Source: a virus
Virus record (IMG/VR): IMGVR_UViG_3300032246_001124
Location: 1-49,730 of that record
DNA: 49,730 nucleotides
Reading direction: 5' to 3' (one strand)
A program made the translations under genes and the position numbers. Shown here in pieces: positions 24,401 through 31,733 of the stretch. The notes under the pieces are model-generated. The model did no database searches. It saw only the letters and a program-made list of their open reading frames with translations, and was not told the DNA's origin. How positions within the stretch are numbered: the stretch's first letter is position 1; each line of letters starts with the position of its first letter.

Positions 24401-25088
24401 AGGTATCTCTATGCCAGTAAACTCAAGCCTTGCCGACAATTATAGAGTTAGTGCTTTTCAAACCTGGTACAGAAATGATAACTCAAAGTTTGAATCTACT
24501 CCTACACAATTTTTTGAGATAAAACATAAAAATGAAATTATTAAGTTTTATGTTCAATCAGTAAATACTGCGGGATCAAGAGCAAAGATTTTTGCTATTA
24601 ACGATTCTACAGGAGAAGCAACTACTGGAATATCTTATTATATAAATGGATCTATTGTGAGAGAACCTGTTTTAACAATCAAAGAATGGTCTATTATTGG
24701 TATTTCTTTTAGCAACTCATTGATCTTTGACTCATATATTGGTTCAGTAAATGTTAACGGCCCAGGGGTATTTAACAACATATCCTATTATAAAACTAAC
24801 AATCTTCAACAAATTCAGAGCAATATTACACGACCTTGGGTTAAGGTTAAAGCAGATGGAGCCACAACCTTTGACTGGCAGTATTGGGACACAAACTATA
24901 CGTGGAATGGTATGCTTATTATCTCAACTTCAGAGACTTACGGCGTAAACCCTTCAGAAATCTATAAAACATATATTGGCACTAATAAGATTATTATTGA
25001 TGATGGGCAAGGAATGACGTTTGATTCAAACAAGATTAAGGTGTATAAGGATGCATCTTGGTCAAGTAGTATCGTAACTCCTGCCTAA
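21489..25088 (+). CDS. Large minor tail protein with LamG/ConA-like domains
   Basis: The 1199-aa protein starts with SNLYAEKIFSEHPLVLWALDD, a typical opening of LamG-type minor tail proteins in actinobacterial phages. Three ConA-like jelly-roll regions can be seen: about 286-420 ('YTVEFWARIN', 'INIRLVKDSATLLVNGEEV'), about 540-670 ('IYAVVQIND', 'FAVGINIENLVAEFGGNV'), and about 985-1105 ('VSAFQTWYRND', 'WSIIGISFSN'). Such domains bind sugars, so it may touch host wall glycans. It lies just before the portal, away from the other tail-tip genes at 43-49 kb. It has its own promoter. Confidence 0.75.
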   Translation: MSNPSNLYAEKIFSEHPLVLWALDDQADYVSLITEAQRNIAEPTALWDGTGGGTTPMSTPATAPFQDSATSIIYADIPATNGAETIAWSPDLVNFLSLDSSLETVSVGTYFYSNSIYVQSISIGIEYTDPSTSQVVRQFETFDSPIYATWSFISGTFTVPNVNASFRVLLKFTTLTGGATTDDYQIFFNGISAGQWSEEFHAFSLGVQTIAFPNTVAIDGNRAIEAQAYGLGDKSGYYLSGLTSLFAKNTSIPLVYGASGLTKIVPNSDNPSLIIPGQGFLNEAGRHKEYTVEFWARINSDATLPKRIFGPIASSDGLYVESGFLTLKIDKSFKSHFVGEWYRPMLINIRLVKDSATLLVNGEEVLSISFDTKTIPLPSILNDPSGKEQDWLGFYAYNDVPEIEIDCVAIYPYQVPVTMAKRRWVYGQGVESPEGINSAYGGTSSFIDYTFADYTANYSYPSFAKWQQASFDNLFASRTSLQTPTYTLPQISIGSKTTEDLYNDNQAVQVGLNNFITFRPNETWATTPAYFNFPQFSILSDEIHAIYAVVQINDNDITQQTIIEIKNTINGNRFSIRKDGSNIDYYLKYNGVEEEILIGQEFPLGIKFAVGINIENLVAEFGGNVASFFGNRNGLTVYFGGDDSAQKTFTGYMYSLGFCTLFNKTQIVDHFLSDGTANINAGDELLSHTASYTLLPLEAYDNFYLDIGVSGYWEDYMPLSYFAQYVKNDIGNEYYDLDFLQFNVDYPLPSKITQTQVGIESFSYAELDAIYSSPTQQTYTDLANQGAEGWLDYLDMAQASISAYAYDTAGASIKSYITFQYIDEGANSPQSYFPKLDKPLASRILDIDDHTQWLTTKFEVVDNTLIYPTKTIDFNKLAIVYSLEFNIRGSLTKPITLRNLSLSSQVFNNNSFNPVGTKFGTQVYPYKKSGLYYDYKTKNPYTIYKGSTPYLYMTRSSGIEVRGTFDQSIDRGISMPVNSSLADNYRVSAFQTWYRNDNSKFESTPTQFFEIKHKNEIIKFYVQSVNTAGSRAKIFAINDSTGEATTGISYYINGSIVREPVLTIKEWSIIGISFSNSLIFDSYIGSVNVNGPGVFNNISYYKTNNLQQIQSNITRPWVKVKADGATTFDWQYWDTNYTWNGMLIISTSETYGVNPSEIYKTYIGTNKIIIDDGQGMTFDSNKIKVYKDASWSSSIVTPA

Positions 25089-25090
25089 TA

Positions 25091-25099
25091 TGGTATACT
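25091..25099 (+). promoter_or_regulatory. Extended -10 promoter opening the head module, leaderless
   Basis: TG, G, TATACT at 25094-25099, seven bases before ATG 25107. A GTG at 25101 would lie upstream of the expected transcript start. Confidence 0.65.
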
Positions 25100-25106
25100 G
25101 GTGGTT

Positions 25107-25502
25107 ATGAATTCTTTAATAAATCCCGAAACTGGCGAACCCATTGTTAAAAATGTACGTAGACAGGTAATCGAAAAGAAGTATAACTGGGGACTATACG
25201 TATATAAAAAAGCAACTGGCAAGTGGTTTACTGATGGAGAAGGCAACGTTCTTAATATTGAGGCAATGCGTAACGATGTAGCCAAAATTGCAGAACTTAA
25301 AGCAGCAGCAAAACACTATGGAGATGATGGCGATGGAGAAGCAGTATTTGTTCCAGGCCTAACCCGAATTTCAAATGAAGAGCATTCAGAGCAAATAGAT
25401 CGTATGAAGTCTGGCTTGATTCCATCTATGAACGATTTAGGTGCATGGCATGCAGCACAACAGACTCTTAATAAGTCAGGAAAGGCAGCCTTTGATGAGT
25501 AA
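25107..25502 (+). CDS. Hypothetical protein upstream of portal
   Basis: The 131-aa product begins MNSLINPETGEPIVKNVRRQ, then 'YNWGLYVYKKATGKWFTDGEGNVLNIEAMRNDVAKIAELK', with a helical Asp/Glu-rich C-terminus. It has no Cys and no membrane segment. I chose ATG 25107 over GTG 25101 because the -10 box at 25094-25099 puts the transcript start beside the ATG. It overlaps the portal gene by eight bases. Proteins of this kind sit beside portal or terminase genes in other phages, but I do not recognise a function. Confidence 0.6.
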   Translation: MNSLINPETGEPIVKNVRRQVIEKKYNWGLYVYKKATGKWFTDGEGNVLNIEAMRNDVAKIAELKAAAKHYGDDGDGEAVFVPGLTRISNEEHSEQIDRMKSGLIPSMNDLGAWHAAQQTLNKSGKAAFDE

Positions 25503-27129
25503 TAGTGATTACATAGAGGCTAGACTTGGCACTACAGAAAAACCAGAAAGTCAATTTAAAAACAGCGATCCATTTAATAAGTCTTGGGATGAATTAAAAA
25601 ATCTTGCGGGACTTGAAGATAACTTTAAAAGACGCATTACAAGACAAGTAAACAAAGCAGTAACACAAGAAGGATATCTTGCTACCAATGGAAACATTGA
25701 TTTACTTAGTGATTCATATTTAAATTCAGCAAATGCTGATCCAAAGGGTCTTAAGGATTCTGGATCTAAGGCAATCAATCCTGGTCTTGTTTATCGTAAT
25801 GGATATGGTTTGTTTGATGTAATTACTCCACCATATAATATGTACGAACTTGCTAATTTTTATGATACATCTTTTGCTAATCATGCTGCTATTGATGCAA
25901 AAGTAGAAAATGTTGTAGGTCTTGGTTATCGTTTTGATGTAACAGATCGAACAATGATGAGCCTTGAAAACAACGCAGACAAAGGTGCAACTGATCGTGC
26001 ACGTAATCGTATTGAAAGAGCAAAGTTAGAAATTCGTGATTGGCTAGAATCCTTAAATGACGATGATAGTTTTACACGTACAATGGAAAAAATTTATACA
26101 GACCTTCAGGCAACTGGAAATGGCTATATGGAAGTTGGCAGAATGGTAAATGGAGAAATTGGATATATTGGACACATTCCATCTACAACAATGAGAGTAC
26201 GCCGAATTCGTGATGGCTATGTGCAGATCATTGGACCAAAGGTTGTTTACTTCCGTAACTTTGCCGCTACAAATAAAAACCCGCTAACTGGAGATAATCG
26301 TCCAAATGAGATTATTCATTTTAAAGATTATTCTCCATTAAATACATATTATGGAGTGCCTGATATTATTGCTGCTCTTCCATCTTTAATTGGTGATCAA
26401 CTTGCTTCTCAATACAATATTGATTATTTTGAAAACAAGGCAGTTCCAAGATATGTCATTACTCTTAAAGGCGCTAAACTGTCTGCTGATGCTGAAGATA
26501 AAATGTTTAGATTTTTGCAGACTGGGTTAAAATCTCAATCACACAGAACCTTGTACATTCCGCTTCCAGGCGACAATGATCACTCTAAGGTTGAGTTTGA
26601 TATGAAGCCAATCGAAAACGGTATTCAAGATGGTTCATTTAAGGAGTACCGCAAGCAAAATCGTGATGATATTTTAATTGCTCATCAGGTTCCAATTTCT
26701 AAACTTGGTGGTTCTGATTCGGGCGCAATCGCTGCAGCCTTAGCCCAAGACAGAACTTTTAAGGAACAGGTTTCACGTCCAGAGCAACAGAACCTTGAAA
26801 AAGTTATATCAAAAATTATCAAGGAACGAACAGATATTCTTCAATTTAAATTTAACGAACTAACCCTTACAGATGAAATTGCACAGTCACAAATTCTTGA
26901 GCGTTATGTTAAGAATCAAATTATGCTACCTAACGAGGCTCGTGAAATTCTTGATCTCCCACAGGCAGAACATGGAGATACCCCACTTGAACTCAGTCCA
27001 AGACAGGCAGCAGACTCAAGGGCAAATGGTAACCGCTCCAGAGATGCAGAAAGAACTAATACTCAGTCTGATGGGTCTGCAACAGTTACTGGACGAAATC
27101 CGAAAGGTGAAGGTAGAGCATCTCAATAA
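25495..27129 (+). CDS. Portal protein, HK97-type family
   Basis: The 544-aa protein forms the dodecameric ring through which DNA enters the capsid and to which the neck binds. The portal core is visible: 'PYNMYELANFYDTSFANHAAIDAKVENVVGLGY' near 105-137, 'NEIIHFKDYSP' near 270, 'QLASQYNIDYFENKAVPRYVI' near 295-320, and 'IAHQVPISKLGGSDSGAIAAALAQDRTFKEQVSRPEQ' near 395-430. The C-terminal tail is basic and Ser/Thr-rich. It starts inside the previous gene. Its usual neighbour, terminase, is absent. The size is ordinary for the family. Confidence 0.85.
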   Translation: MSNSDYIEARLGTTEKPESQFKNSDPFNKSWDELKNLAGLEDNFKRRITRQVNKAVTQEGYLATNGNIDLLSDSYLNSANADPKGLKDSGSKAINPGLVYRNGYGLFDVITPPYNMYELANFYDTSFANHAAIDAKVENVVGLGYRFDVTDRTMMSLENNADKGATDRARNRIERAKLEIRDWLESLNDDDSFTRTMEKIYTDLQATGNGYMEVGRMVNGEIGYIGHIPSTTMRVRRIRDGYVQIIGPKVVYFRNFAATNKNPLTGDNRPNEIIHFKDYSPLNTYYGVPDIIAALPSLIGDQLASQYNIDYFENKAVPRYVITLKGAKLSADAEDKMFRFLQTGLKSQSHRTLYIPLPGDNDHSKVEFDMKPIENGIQDGSFKEYRKQNRDDILIAHQVPISKLGGSDSGAIAAALAQDRTFKEQVSRPEQQNLEKVISKIIKERTDILQFKFNELTLTDEIAQSQILERYVKNQIMLPNEAREILDLPQAEHGDTPLELSPRQAADSRANGNRSRDAERTNTQSDGSATVTGRNPKGEGRASQ

Positions 27130-27151
27130 TTGAGAAATCTACAAAAACATT

Positions 27152-27160
27152 TGGTATAAT
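27152..27160 (+). promoter_or_regulatory. Extended -10 promoter of the protease-scaffold gene
   Basis: TG, G, TATAAT at 27155-27160. It overlaps an in-frame ATG at 27159, which cannot be used from this promoter. The real start is ATG 27171, ten bases after the box. Confidence 0.65.
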
Positions 27161-27170
27161 GGAATACACT

Positions 27171-28484
27171 ATGAACACAAATAAGGCTTTTTGGACCACT
27201 GACGGTGACAATGTTCGCCTATCAATGCCCTTTGGCAAAGTAGATATTGAAAAAAGAATTGTCTCTGGTTTTGCATCATTAGATAATGTCGACAAACAAT
27301 TTGACATTGTTACAACAGAAGCATCTATGAGTGCTTTTGCAAAATTCCGTGGCAATATTCGTGAGATGCACCAACCATCAGCAGTTGGTAAAATGATTTC
27401 ATTTAAAGAAGAAAAGTATTTTGATCCAGAATCAAAAAAGTTTTATAAAGGAATTTATGTTTCTACATATATTTCTAAAGGTGCAAGCGATGCTTGGGAA
27501 AAAGTTCTTGACGGAACATATACTGGTTTTTCTATTGGGGGACGAATGAATAAGTGGGATGATGCATATAATGAAGAACTTGATAAGTCAATCAGAATCA
27601 TCAAAGACTATGATCTAGTAGAATTGTCTTTAGTAGATTCACCAGCAAATCAATTTGCAAGCATTATGTCAGTTGAAAAAGTTAATGGAGTAAGCACAAT
27701 TAAGGGTGATATAGCAAATACCGTTGTAGAAAATGTATTCTACGATGAAGAAACAGGAATTGTCCTTACATCTGATGAAGAAACATATGTTAGCCCAGTA
27801 AGTGGCAACGAGATGAAAAACATTGGTTTTGTAGAAAAGAATGACTCAGATAAAGCAAATATGATAAAGTTCTTAGTTGATAGTGCTAAAGGCATTAATA
27901 CTTCTAAGATTAACAAGGAGGTAAACCCTATGTCAGAAGATACAACAGTTCTTGATGCTCCAACAGCAGAAGAGACAATAGAAGTATCAACAGAGGTTGC
28001 TCCAGAGGCACAACCAACAGAAGCAACAGAGGCAGTAGTAGAAGCGGAAGCACCAGTTGCTGAAGCAGAAAAATCTGACTCAGTTGTAGAAGATAGTGCT
28101 ACATCTTCAGTAGAAGATGCAATTCAGACTCCAGAAGAGCCAGCAGCAGAAGATGCTGCAAAGGCTGATGAAGTAATAGCAAATGCAATTACTGAAATCA
28201 AGGAATCTGTTACTAATGCCTTTGGCGATCTAACAGCAACAATTAAATCACTTAGTGATGAAGTTGCAAATATGAAGAAGTCTCTTGATGCCACAACAAC
28301 TGATGTAAATCAGATCAAGGGTACTTTTAATGAAATTGGAAAGAGAGTTGATTCCGTAGAAAAGGACACCGCTTTCCGCAAGTCTGGCGATCTAGGCGAG
28401 ATCGTGCAGGAATTGGATTCAACTCCAGTTCACAAATCCCTATGGGGCGGACGTTTCCTCAAATTCTCCGACCTATACAACTAA
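27171..28484 (+). CDS. Prohead protease with C-terminal scaffold domain
   Basis: The 437-aa protein has an S78/XkdF-like protease domain (about 16-165) with H67 in REMHQP, S121 in GFSIGG and E151 in LVELSLVDSPAN as candidate catalytic residues. It cuts scaffold and capsid proteins during maturation. From about 250 on, an acidic Ala/Glu/Thr-rich stretch leads to a coiled coil (ITEIKESVTNAFGDLTATIK) and a basic end that likely contacts the capsid. An internal ribosome binding site and ATG at 27930 start a separate scaffold. The message is nearly leaderless. ATG 27171 is chosen over 27159, which lies in the -10 box. Confidence 0.8.
   Translation: MNTNKAFWTTDGDNVRLSMPFGKVDIEKRIVSGFASLDNVDKQFDIVTTEASMSAFAKFRGNIREMHQPSAVGKMISFKEEKYFDPESKKFYKGIYVSTYISKGASDAWEKVLDGTYTGFSIGGRMNKWDDAYNEELDKSIRIIKDYDLVELSLVDSPANQFASIMSVEKVNGVSTIKGDIANTVVENVFYDEETGIVLTSDEETYVSPVSGNEMKNIGFVEKNDSDKANMIKFLVDSAKGINTSKINKEVNPMSEDTTVLDAPTAEETIEVSTEVAPEAQPTEATEAVVEAEAPVAEAEKSDSVVEDSATSSVEDAIQTPEEPAAEDAAKADEVIANAITEIKESVTNAFGDLTATIKSLSDEVANMKKSLDATTTDVNQIKGTFNEIGKRVDSVEKDTAFRKSGDLGEIVQELDSTPVHKSLWGGRFLKFSDLYN
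27915..27932 (+). promoter_or_regulatory. Internal ribosome binding site for nested scaffold
   Basis: AAGGAGG at 27915-27921 is eight bases before ATG 27930, inside the protease gene and in frame with it. It is the strongest Shine-Dalgarno in this gene. Confidence 0.75.
27930..28484 (+). CDS. Nested scaffolding protein (internal start)
   Basis: Starting at the internal ATG, the 184-aa product comprises only the acidic Ala/Glu/Thr-rich stretch, the coiled coil (about 85-145) and the basic C-terminus of the protease-scaffold gene. It begins MSEDTTVLDAP, and the major capsid protein also begins MSEDIV. A free scaffold would be made in excess over the protease-bound form, as with lambda Nu3 inside C. 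It directs capsid assembly and is removed at maturation. The internal ribosome binding site, frame and domain boundary all agree. Confidence 0.7.
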   Translation: MSEDTTVLDAPTAEETIEVSTEVAPEAQPTEATEAVVEAEAPVAEAEKSDSVVEDSATSSVEDAIQTPEEPAAEDAAKADEVIANAITEIKESVTNAFGDLTATIKSLSDEVANMKKSLDATTTDVNQIKGTFNEIGKRVDSVEKDTAFRKSGDLGEIVQELDSTPVHKSLWGGRFLKFSDLYN

Positions 28485-28511
28485 CATAAAAATCACTAGG
28501 AGGTGAACAAT

Positions 28512-29624
28512 ATGTCAGAAGATATCGTAAAAAACTATCCAGGAACTACCCTTGGCCACGGCCATGACGGAACAGGTGCAGTAGCATCTGGTTCTACAGG
28601 TAACGCAGCAGCCATCGTAAGTGGTCGTGACGGCGTTCTAGGTAACATTACTGGTGCAAATTACGGAACATCAGGTGCAAACGCAGTTAACCCTGTCGGT
28701 ACACCAGGTGGTATCCTATTGCCTGAACAAGCACGTCGCTTCATTGATTATGTGTGGGATGCTACAGTTCTCGCTAAAGATGGACGTAGAGTTACTATGC
28801 GAGCAAATACAATGGAACTTGAAAAGGTTAACGTTGGTGAGCGTGTAATTCGTGCAGCAGCACAAGCAGACCCTACATTTACAAATGCAGGCGCAACTTT
28901 CTCAAAGGTTGAATTGACTACTAAGAAGATTCGTCTTGATTGGGAAGTATCAACAGAAGCACTAGAAGATAACGTAGAAGGTGGCGCTCTTGAAGACCAT
29001 CTCGTTCGTTTGATGACAACTGCTTTTGCAAACGACATTGAAGATCTTGCGATTAACGGTGACGGTTCAACAGGAAACTTCCTTTCAATTATGGAAGGAT
29101 TCGTTCACAAGGTACAGTCTGGAGACTCACATGAGTCATTCGTAACTGTTGCTAACAACAATTGGACAACTCCAATTCTTCAGGATATTATCCTTGCAAT
29201 GCCACGTAAGTACCGTGCAATCAAGAACAATCTTAAGTTCTATGCTGGTACAGACGCATTCCAGGGTATCGTCAAGAACAACGGTACACTTGCTGATGCA
29301 ATTGCAGAAGCATTTACACCACGTCTTGGTGGTACTGAGGCTAATCGTCAGGCATACTATGATGGAAACGCTCAGACATTTGGTGGAGCACGTACAACTC
29401 GTGTTCTCGGTGTTGAAGTTCAGGAAGTTCCTTACTACCCTGCAGGTTATGTAGATCTTACATTCCCTCAGAACCGTGTATGGGGATTCCAGCGTGATAT
29501 CACTGTAAACCGTTTCTACCAACCAAAGAAGGACACAATTGAGTACACAGTATTCGTCCGCTTTGGTCTACAGTGGGAAGAACTTGACGCAGTTGCATTC
29601 GCAACAGCAGCAAATAATTCATAA
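28512..29624 (+). CDS. Major capsid protein (HK97 fold)
   Basis: The 370-aa protein builds the icosahedral shell. Residues 9-71 form a Gly-rich N-terminal arm (YPGT, HGH, then SGANAVNPVGTPGGILLPEQ). The HK97-type core follows: 'RFIDYVWDATVLAKDGRRVTM', 'KIRLDWEVSTEALEDNVEGG', 'FANDIEDLAINGD', and a C-terminal P-loop-like 'NRVWGFQRDITVNRFYQPKKDTIEYTVFVRFGLQWEELDAVA'. A perfect AGGAGG (28498-28503) precedes ATG 28512; the GTG at 28503 is rejected because it is within that site. Its codons are rich in C-ending forms compared with the fibres, as in highly expressed genes. The arm is copied in the next gene. Confidence 0.85.
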   Translation: MSEDIVKNYPGTTLGHGHDGTGAVASGSTGNAAAIVSGRDGVLGNITGANYGTSGANAVNPVGTPGGILLPEQARRFIDYVWDATVLAKDGRRVTMRANTMELEKVNVGERVIRAAAQADPTFTNAGATFSKVELTTKKIRLDWEVSTEALEDNVEGGALEDHLVRLMTTAFANDIEDLAINGDGSTGNFLSIMEGFVHKVQSGDSHESFVTVANNNWTTPILQDIILAMPRKYRAIKNNLKFYAGTDAFQGIVKNNGTLADAIAEAFTPRLGGTEANRQAYYDGNAQTFGGARTTRVLGVEVQEVPYYPAGYVDLTFPQNRVWGFQRDITVNRFYQPKKDTIEYTVFVRFGLQWEELDAVAFATAANNS

Positions 29625-29641
29625 TCACTGAAAAACTTGAT

Positions 29642-29680
29642 AGGGAGGGTAGCGTAAAAACTACCCTCCTTATTTTCTTT
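29642..29680 (+). terminator. Intrinsic terminator after the capsid gene
   Basis: A nine-base perfect stem, GGAGGGTAG (29644-29652) with CTACCCTCC (29661-29669), extends by two more pairs. TATTTTCTTTT follows, immediately before TAGGAG of the next gene. The next gene therefore depends on read-through or on transcription starting close by. Confidence 0.85.
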
Positions 29681-29691
29681 TAGGAGTAAAT

Positions 29692-29928
29692 ATGTCATAC
29701 CCAGGAACACCAAAAGATCATAGCCATAATAGTGAAGGCGCAATTGTTACATTAGGAAATCCAGGTGTTATTGTTATGGGGCCTAGCGGTCTTCAAGTTA
29801 ATACCCTAGGAACATCTGGAGCAACTCTTGGGGAAACATCTGGACCAAATGCTGTTAATCCATCAGGTACACCAAATGGAATTCGCTTGCCAATGCAAAA
29901 TAATTTTGGCAGAAGCAGACGACGCTAA
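29692..29928 (+). CDS. Small protein copying the capsid N-terminal arm (78 aa)
   Basis: The 78-aa product aligns with residues 9-71 of the capsid protein. It has YPGT at 3-6, HSH at 10-12, GA at 16-17, and SGPNAVNPSGTPNGIRLP at 50-67, against YPGT, HGH, GA and SGANAVNPVGTPGGILLP in the capsid. A basic end (GRSRRR) replaces the HK97 core. It has TAGGAG before the ATG and lies after the capsid terminator. It may bind capsid or scaffold partners of the arm, act as decoration, or be a partial duplication that has kept its frame. No family name is known to me. Confidence 0.7.
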   Translation: MSYPGTPKDHSHNSEGAIVTLGNPGVIVMGPSGLQVNTLGTSGATLGETSGPNAVNPSGTPNGIRLPMQNNFGRSRRR

Positions 29929-29931
29929 TTC

Positions 29932-29940
29932 TGGTATAAT
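29932..29940 (+). promoter_or_regulatory. Extended -10 promoter of the neck operon
   Basis: TG, G, TATAAT at 29935-29940. The expected start near 29947 coincides with AGGAGG (29946-29951), so the leader to ATG 29957 is ten bases. Confidence 0.65.
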
Positions 29941-29956
29941 GACATAGGAGGAATAA

Positions 29957-30298
29957 ATGTCTATTATTGAAGATTTATCTAAAAAGACTGTTATGGAAAT
30001 AAAGTCTTATGCAAAAAAGAACAACATTGATTTATTTGGCGCAACAACAAAACTTCATATGCTTGAGGTTATTGCTAGTTGGACTCCAAAGCAAGAGCCA
30101 ATAGAGTCTAAAAAGGTTGAAAAGCAAACAGAAGAAAAAGTGGCATTATTCTCAGAAAGAAATATTTTTTGGAATGAAGTTGGCGAAGTTGTAAAAGGCT
30201 ATAATATTGTAACCAAGGAGGTTTCCGAAAAGTGGCTTACCCACGACAAGGTTCGCATAGCGACACCCCAAGAAGTGGCAAAACACTACGGTAAATAA
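29957..30298 (+). CDS. Small head-neck protein with HeH/Rho-N-like N-terminus
   Basis: The 113-aa protein starts with SKKTVMEIKSYAKKNNIDLFGATTKLHMLEVIASW, a helix-extension-helix pattern like the LEM/SAP or Rho N-terminal family. These small domains bind nucleic acid or protein. A Lys/Glu linker and a beta C-terminus (NIFWNEVGEVVKGYNIVTKEVSEKWL) follow; that part recalls small phage proteins of the head-tail region. It opens the neck operon with an AGGAGG site. The role in the head is inferred from position. Confidence 0.6.
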   Translation: MSIIEDLSKKTVMEIKSYAKKNNIDLFGATTKLHMLEVIASWTPKQEPIESKKVEKQTEEKVALFSERNIFWNEVGEVVKGYNIVTKEVSEKWLTHDKVRIATPQEVAKHYGK

Positions 30299-30300
30299 AT

Positions 30301-31287
30301 ATGATAATTCTTAGACTTCCACCATATCCAATTCAAGTTAAGTATGATGTTCCAGAGCCAGATACAGACTATCTGTTTACTATTGAAAATGCTCCCAAAA
30401 CTATTGAGGTTTCAGAAACCTTAACATCAGATGCAAACTCACAAATTACTTTTACCTTGACAGGTGATTTTATTACTTATGATCATGACTACTCTGTTCA
30501 AATATCTGAAATTAATCAAGATGCAGAAGAGCACATTCTTGTTCAAGACATTCTTAGTGTTATTAGACCATACGTTGACCCAAAAACTTTAGGGACAACG
30601 GCAACAGAAATTGCCGAAGCAACGTACAATGAGCGTATTGCTAGAGCAATTATTGACTCATTAATCAACCGTGGATTTACATTTGAAAAGAAAATTCTTG
30701 AAGTTGTTGGTCAAGGAACAGATTACATTCCTGTATGGGGTACTGTTTATAAAGTTAATCAAGTTTATGAAAATGGTAAACTTGTATATGATATTACGGA
30801 CACCGTAAATGGACCAGCCCTAGATGGATTTGACTATGTAGTTACAAAAGATAGAACTGCAATTGTTAAAGTCCCAACAGACTCATCTTACTATGAAGCA
30901 AAAGACCGTGCAGAAAGAAAGCCGCTTAAGTATAGAGACGCTGGATCAGATTCTTTTTATACCTATGCCCCATATGAAAACTATGACAATATGTGGACAA
31001 ATACAAAAAATACAGCAGTTGCATTTCCCGAAGGATTTGATTATATAATTGATTACGATTCAGGATATAAGGTTATCCCTAATGATGTGCGTGATGCAGT
31101 AGGCATGATGATCAATGATATTAAGTGTGGCAGAATGGATCACTATAAAGCCTACATTACTGAATATCAAACTGATCAATTTAGTTTAAAGTATGACCCA
31201 TCTAAATTCTTTGGTACTGGAAATATTCTTGTTGACATTATTCTTGACAAATATATTACCAACCTTCGTACACCTGGGATGTTGTGA
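30301..31287 (+). CDS. Head-tail connector (adaptor) candidate
   Basis: The 328-aa protein has an Ig-like N-terminus (about 1-90, 'DSNSQITFTLTGDF' pattern) and a helical connector-like body (about 95-328) containing 'NERIARAIIDSLINRGFTFEKKILEV' and 'DVRDAVGMMINDIKCGRMDHYKAYITEYQTDQFSLKYDP'. The gp6-type adaptor, which sits on the portal, has the same helix-loop plan. It starts two bases after the preceding stop without a Shine-Dalgarno sequence. The stop overlaps the next start (TGATG). An N-terminal Ig-like addition to a connector is uncommon. Confidence 0.6.
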   Translation: MIILRLPPYPIQVKYDVPEPDTDYLFTIENAPKTIEVSETLTSDANSQITFTLTGDFITYDHDYSVQISEINQDAEEHILVQDILSVIRPYVDPKTLGTTATEIAEATYNERIARAIIDSLINRGFTFEKKILEVVGQGTDYIPVWGTVYKVNQVYENGKLVYDITDTVNGPALDGFDYVVTKDRTAIVKVPTDSSYYEAKDRAERKPLKYRDAGSDSFYTYAPYENYDNMWTNTKNTAVAFPEGFDYIIDYDSGYKVIPNDVRDAVGMMINDIKCGRMDHYKAYITEYQTDQFSLKYDPSKFFGTGNILVDIILDKYITNLRTPGML

Positions 31288-31733
31288 TGAATTGTGATAC
31301 AACTGACTTTATGTACCCAATGCTTGCCGATATTTATTATCCTATAATTACACAAAATGAATATGGAAAAGCAATTAAAGATTGGATATTTGATAGAACA
31401 ATTACATGTAATGCACAATCTTTAGTTAAAAAATCAATTCAAGAAACTTCTCCAGCAGTATTTTTAATGTCTGAAGGAAAACTTGTTGCAAGATCAAGAT
31501 CAGATATAAGAACATCTTTAAAAAATGAAGATAATAATATAACAAATATTCTTATAACTAATATAAGACTTCCAGGGGATAATTTAGTTTATAGAGAAAC
31601 AGCAGGTCCACGCAGTGGAAGAGGAACAATCTATGAACTTGCCACAATAGAGCCGTTTGTTGGAGCACTTCAAACTGTTGAATACTATCATATGCTCTGG
31701 CGTAGATCTGAAAATCAGACAGTGGGCGATTAA
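31287..31733 (+). CDS. Head closure (stopper) protein candidate
   Basis: The 148-aa protein is beta-rich, with MYPMLADIYYPIITQNEYGKAIKDW near residues 8-32 and 'ITCNAQSLVKKSIQE' next. The gp15/gp16-type neck stopper proteins have this kind of barrel, and here the order after portal and adaptor fits. ATG 31287 overlaps the previous stop by one base. A GTG three bases earlier is also possible. The stop overlaps the following start (TAATG). Confidence 0.55.
   Translation: MNCDTTDFMYPMLADIYYPIITQNEYGKAIKDWIFDRTITCNAQSLVKKSIQETSPAVFLMSEGKLVARSRSDIRTSLKNEDNNITNILITNIRLPGDNLVYRETAGPRSGRGTIYELATIEPFVGALQTVEYYHMLWRRSENQTVGD

Noticed and set aside
27159-27170. ATG 27159 as start of the protease
   Set aside because: It overlaps the -10 hexamer and would be upstream of the transcript start.
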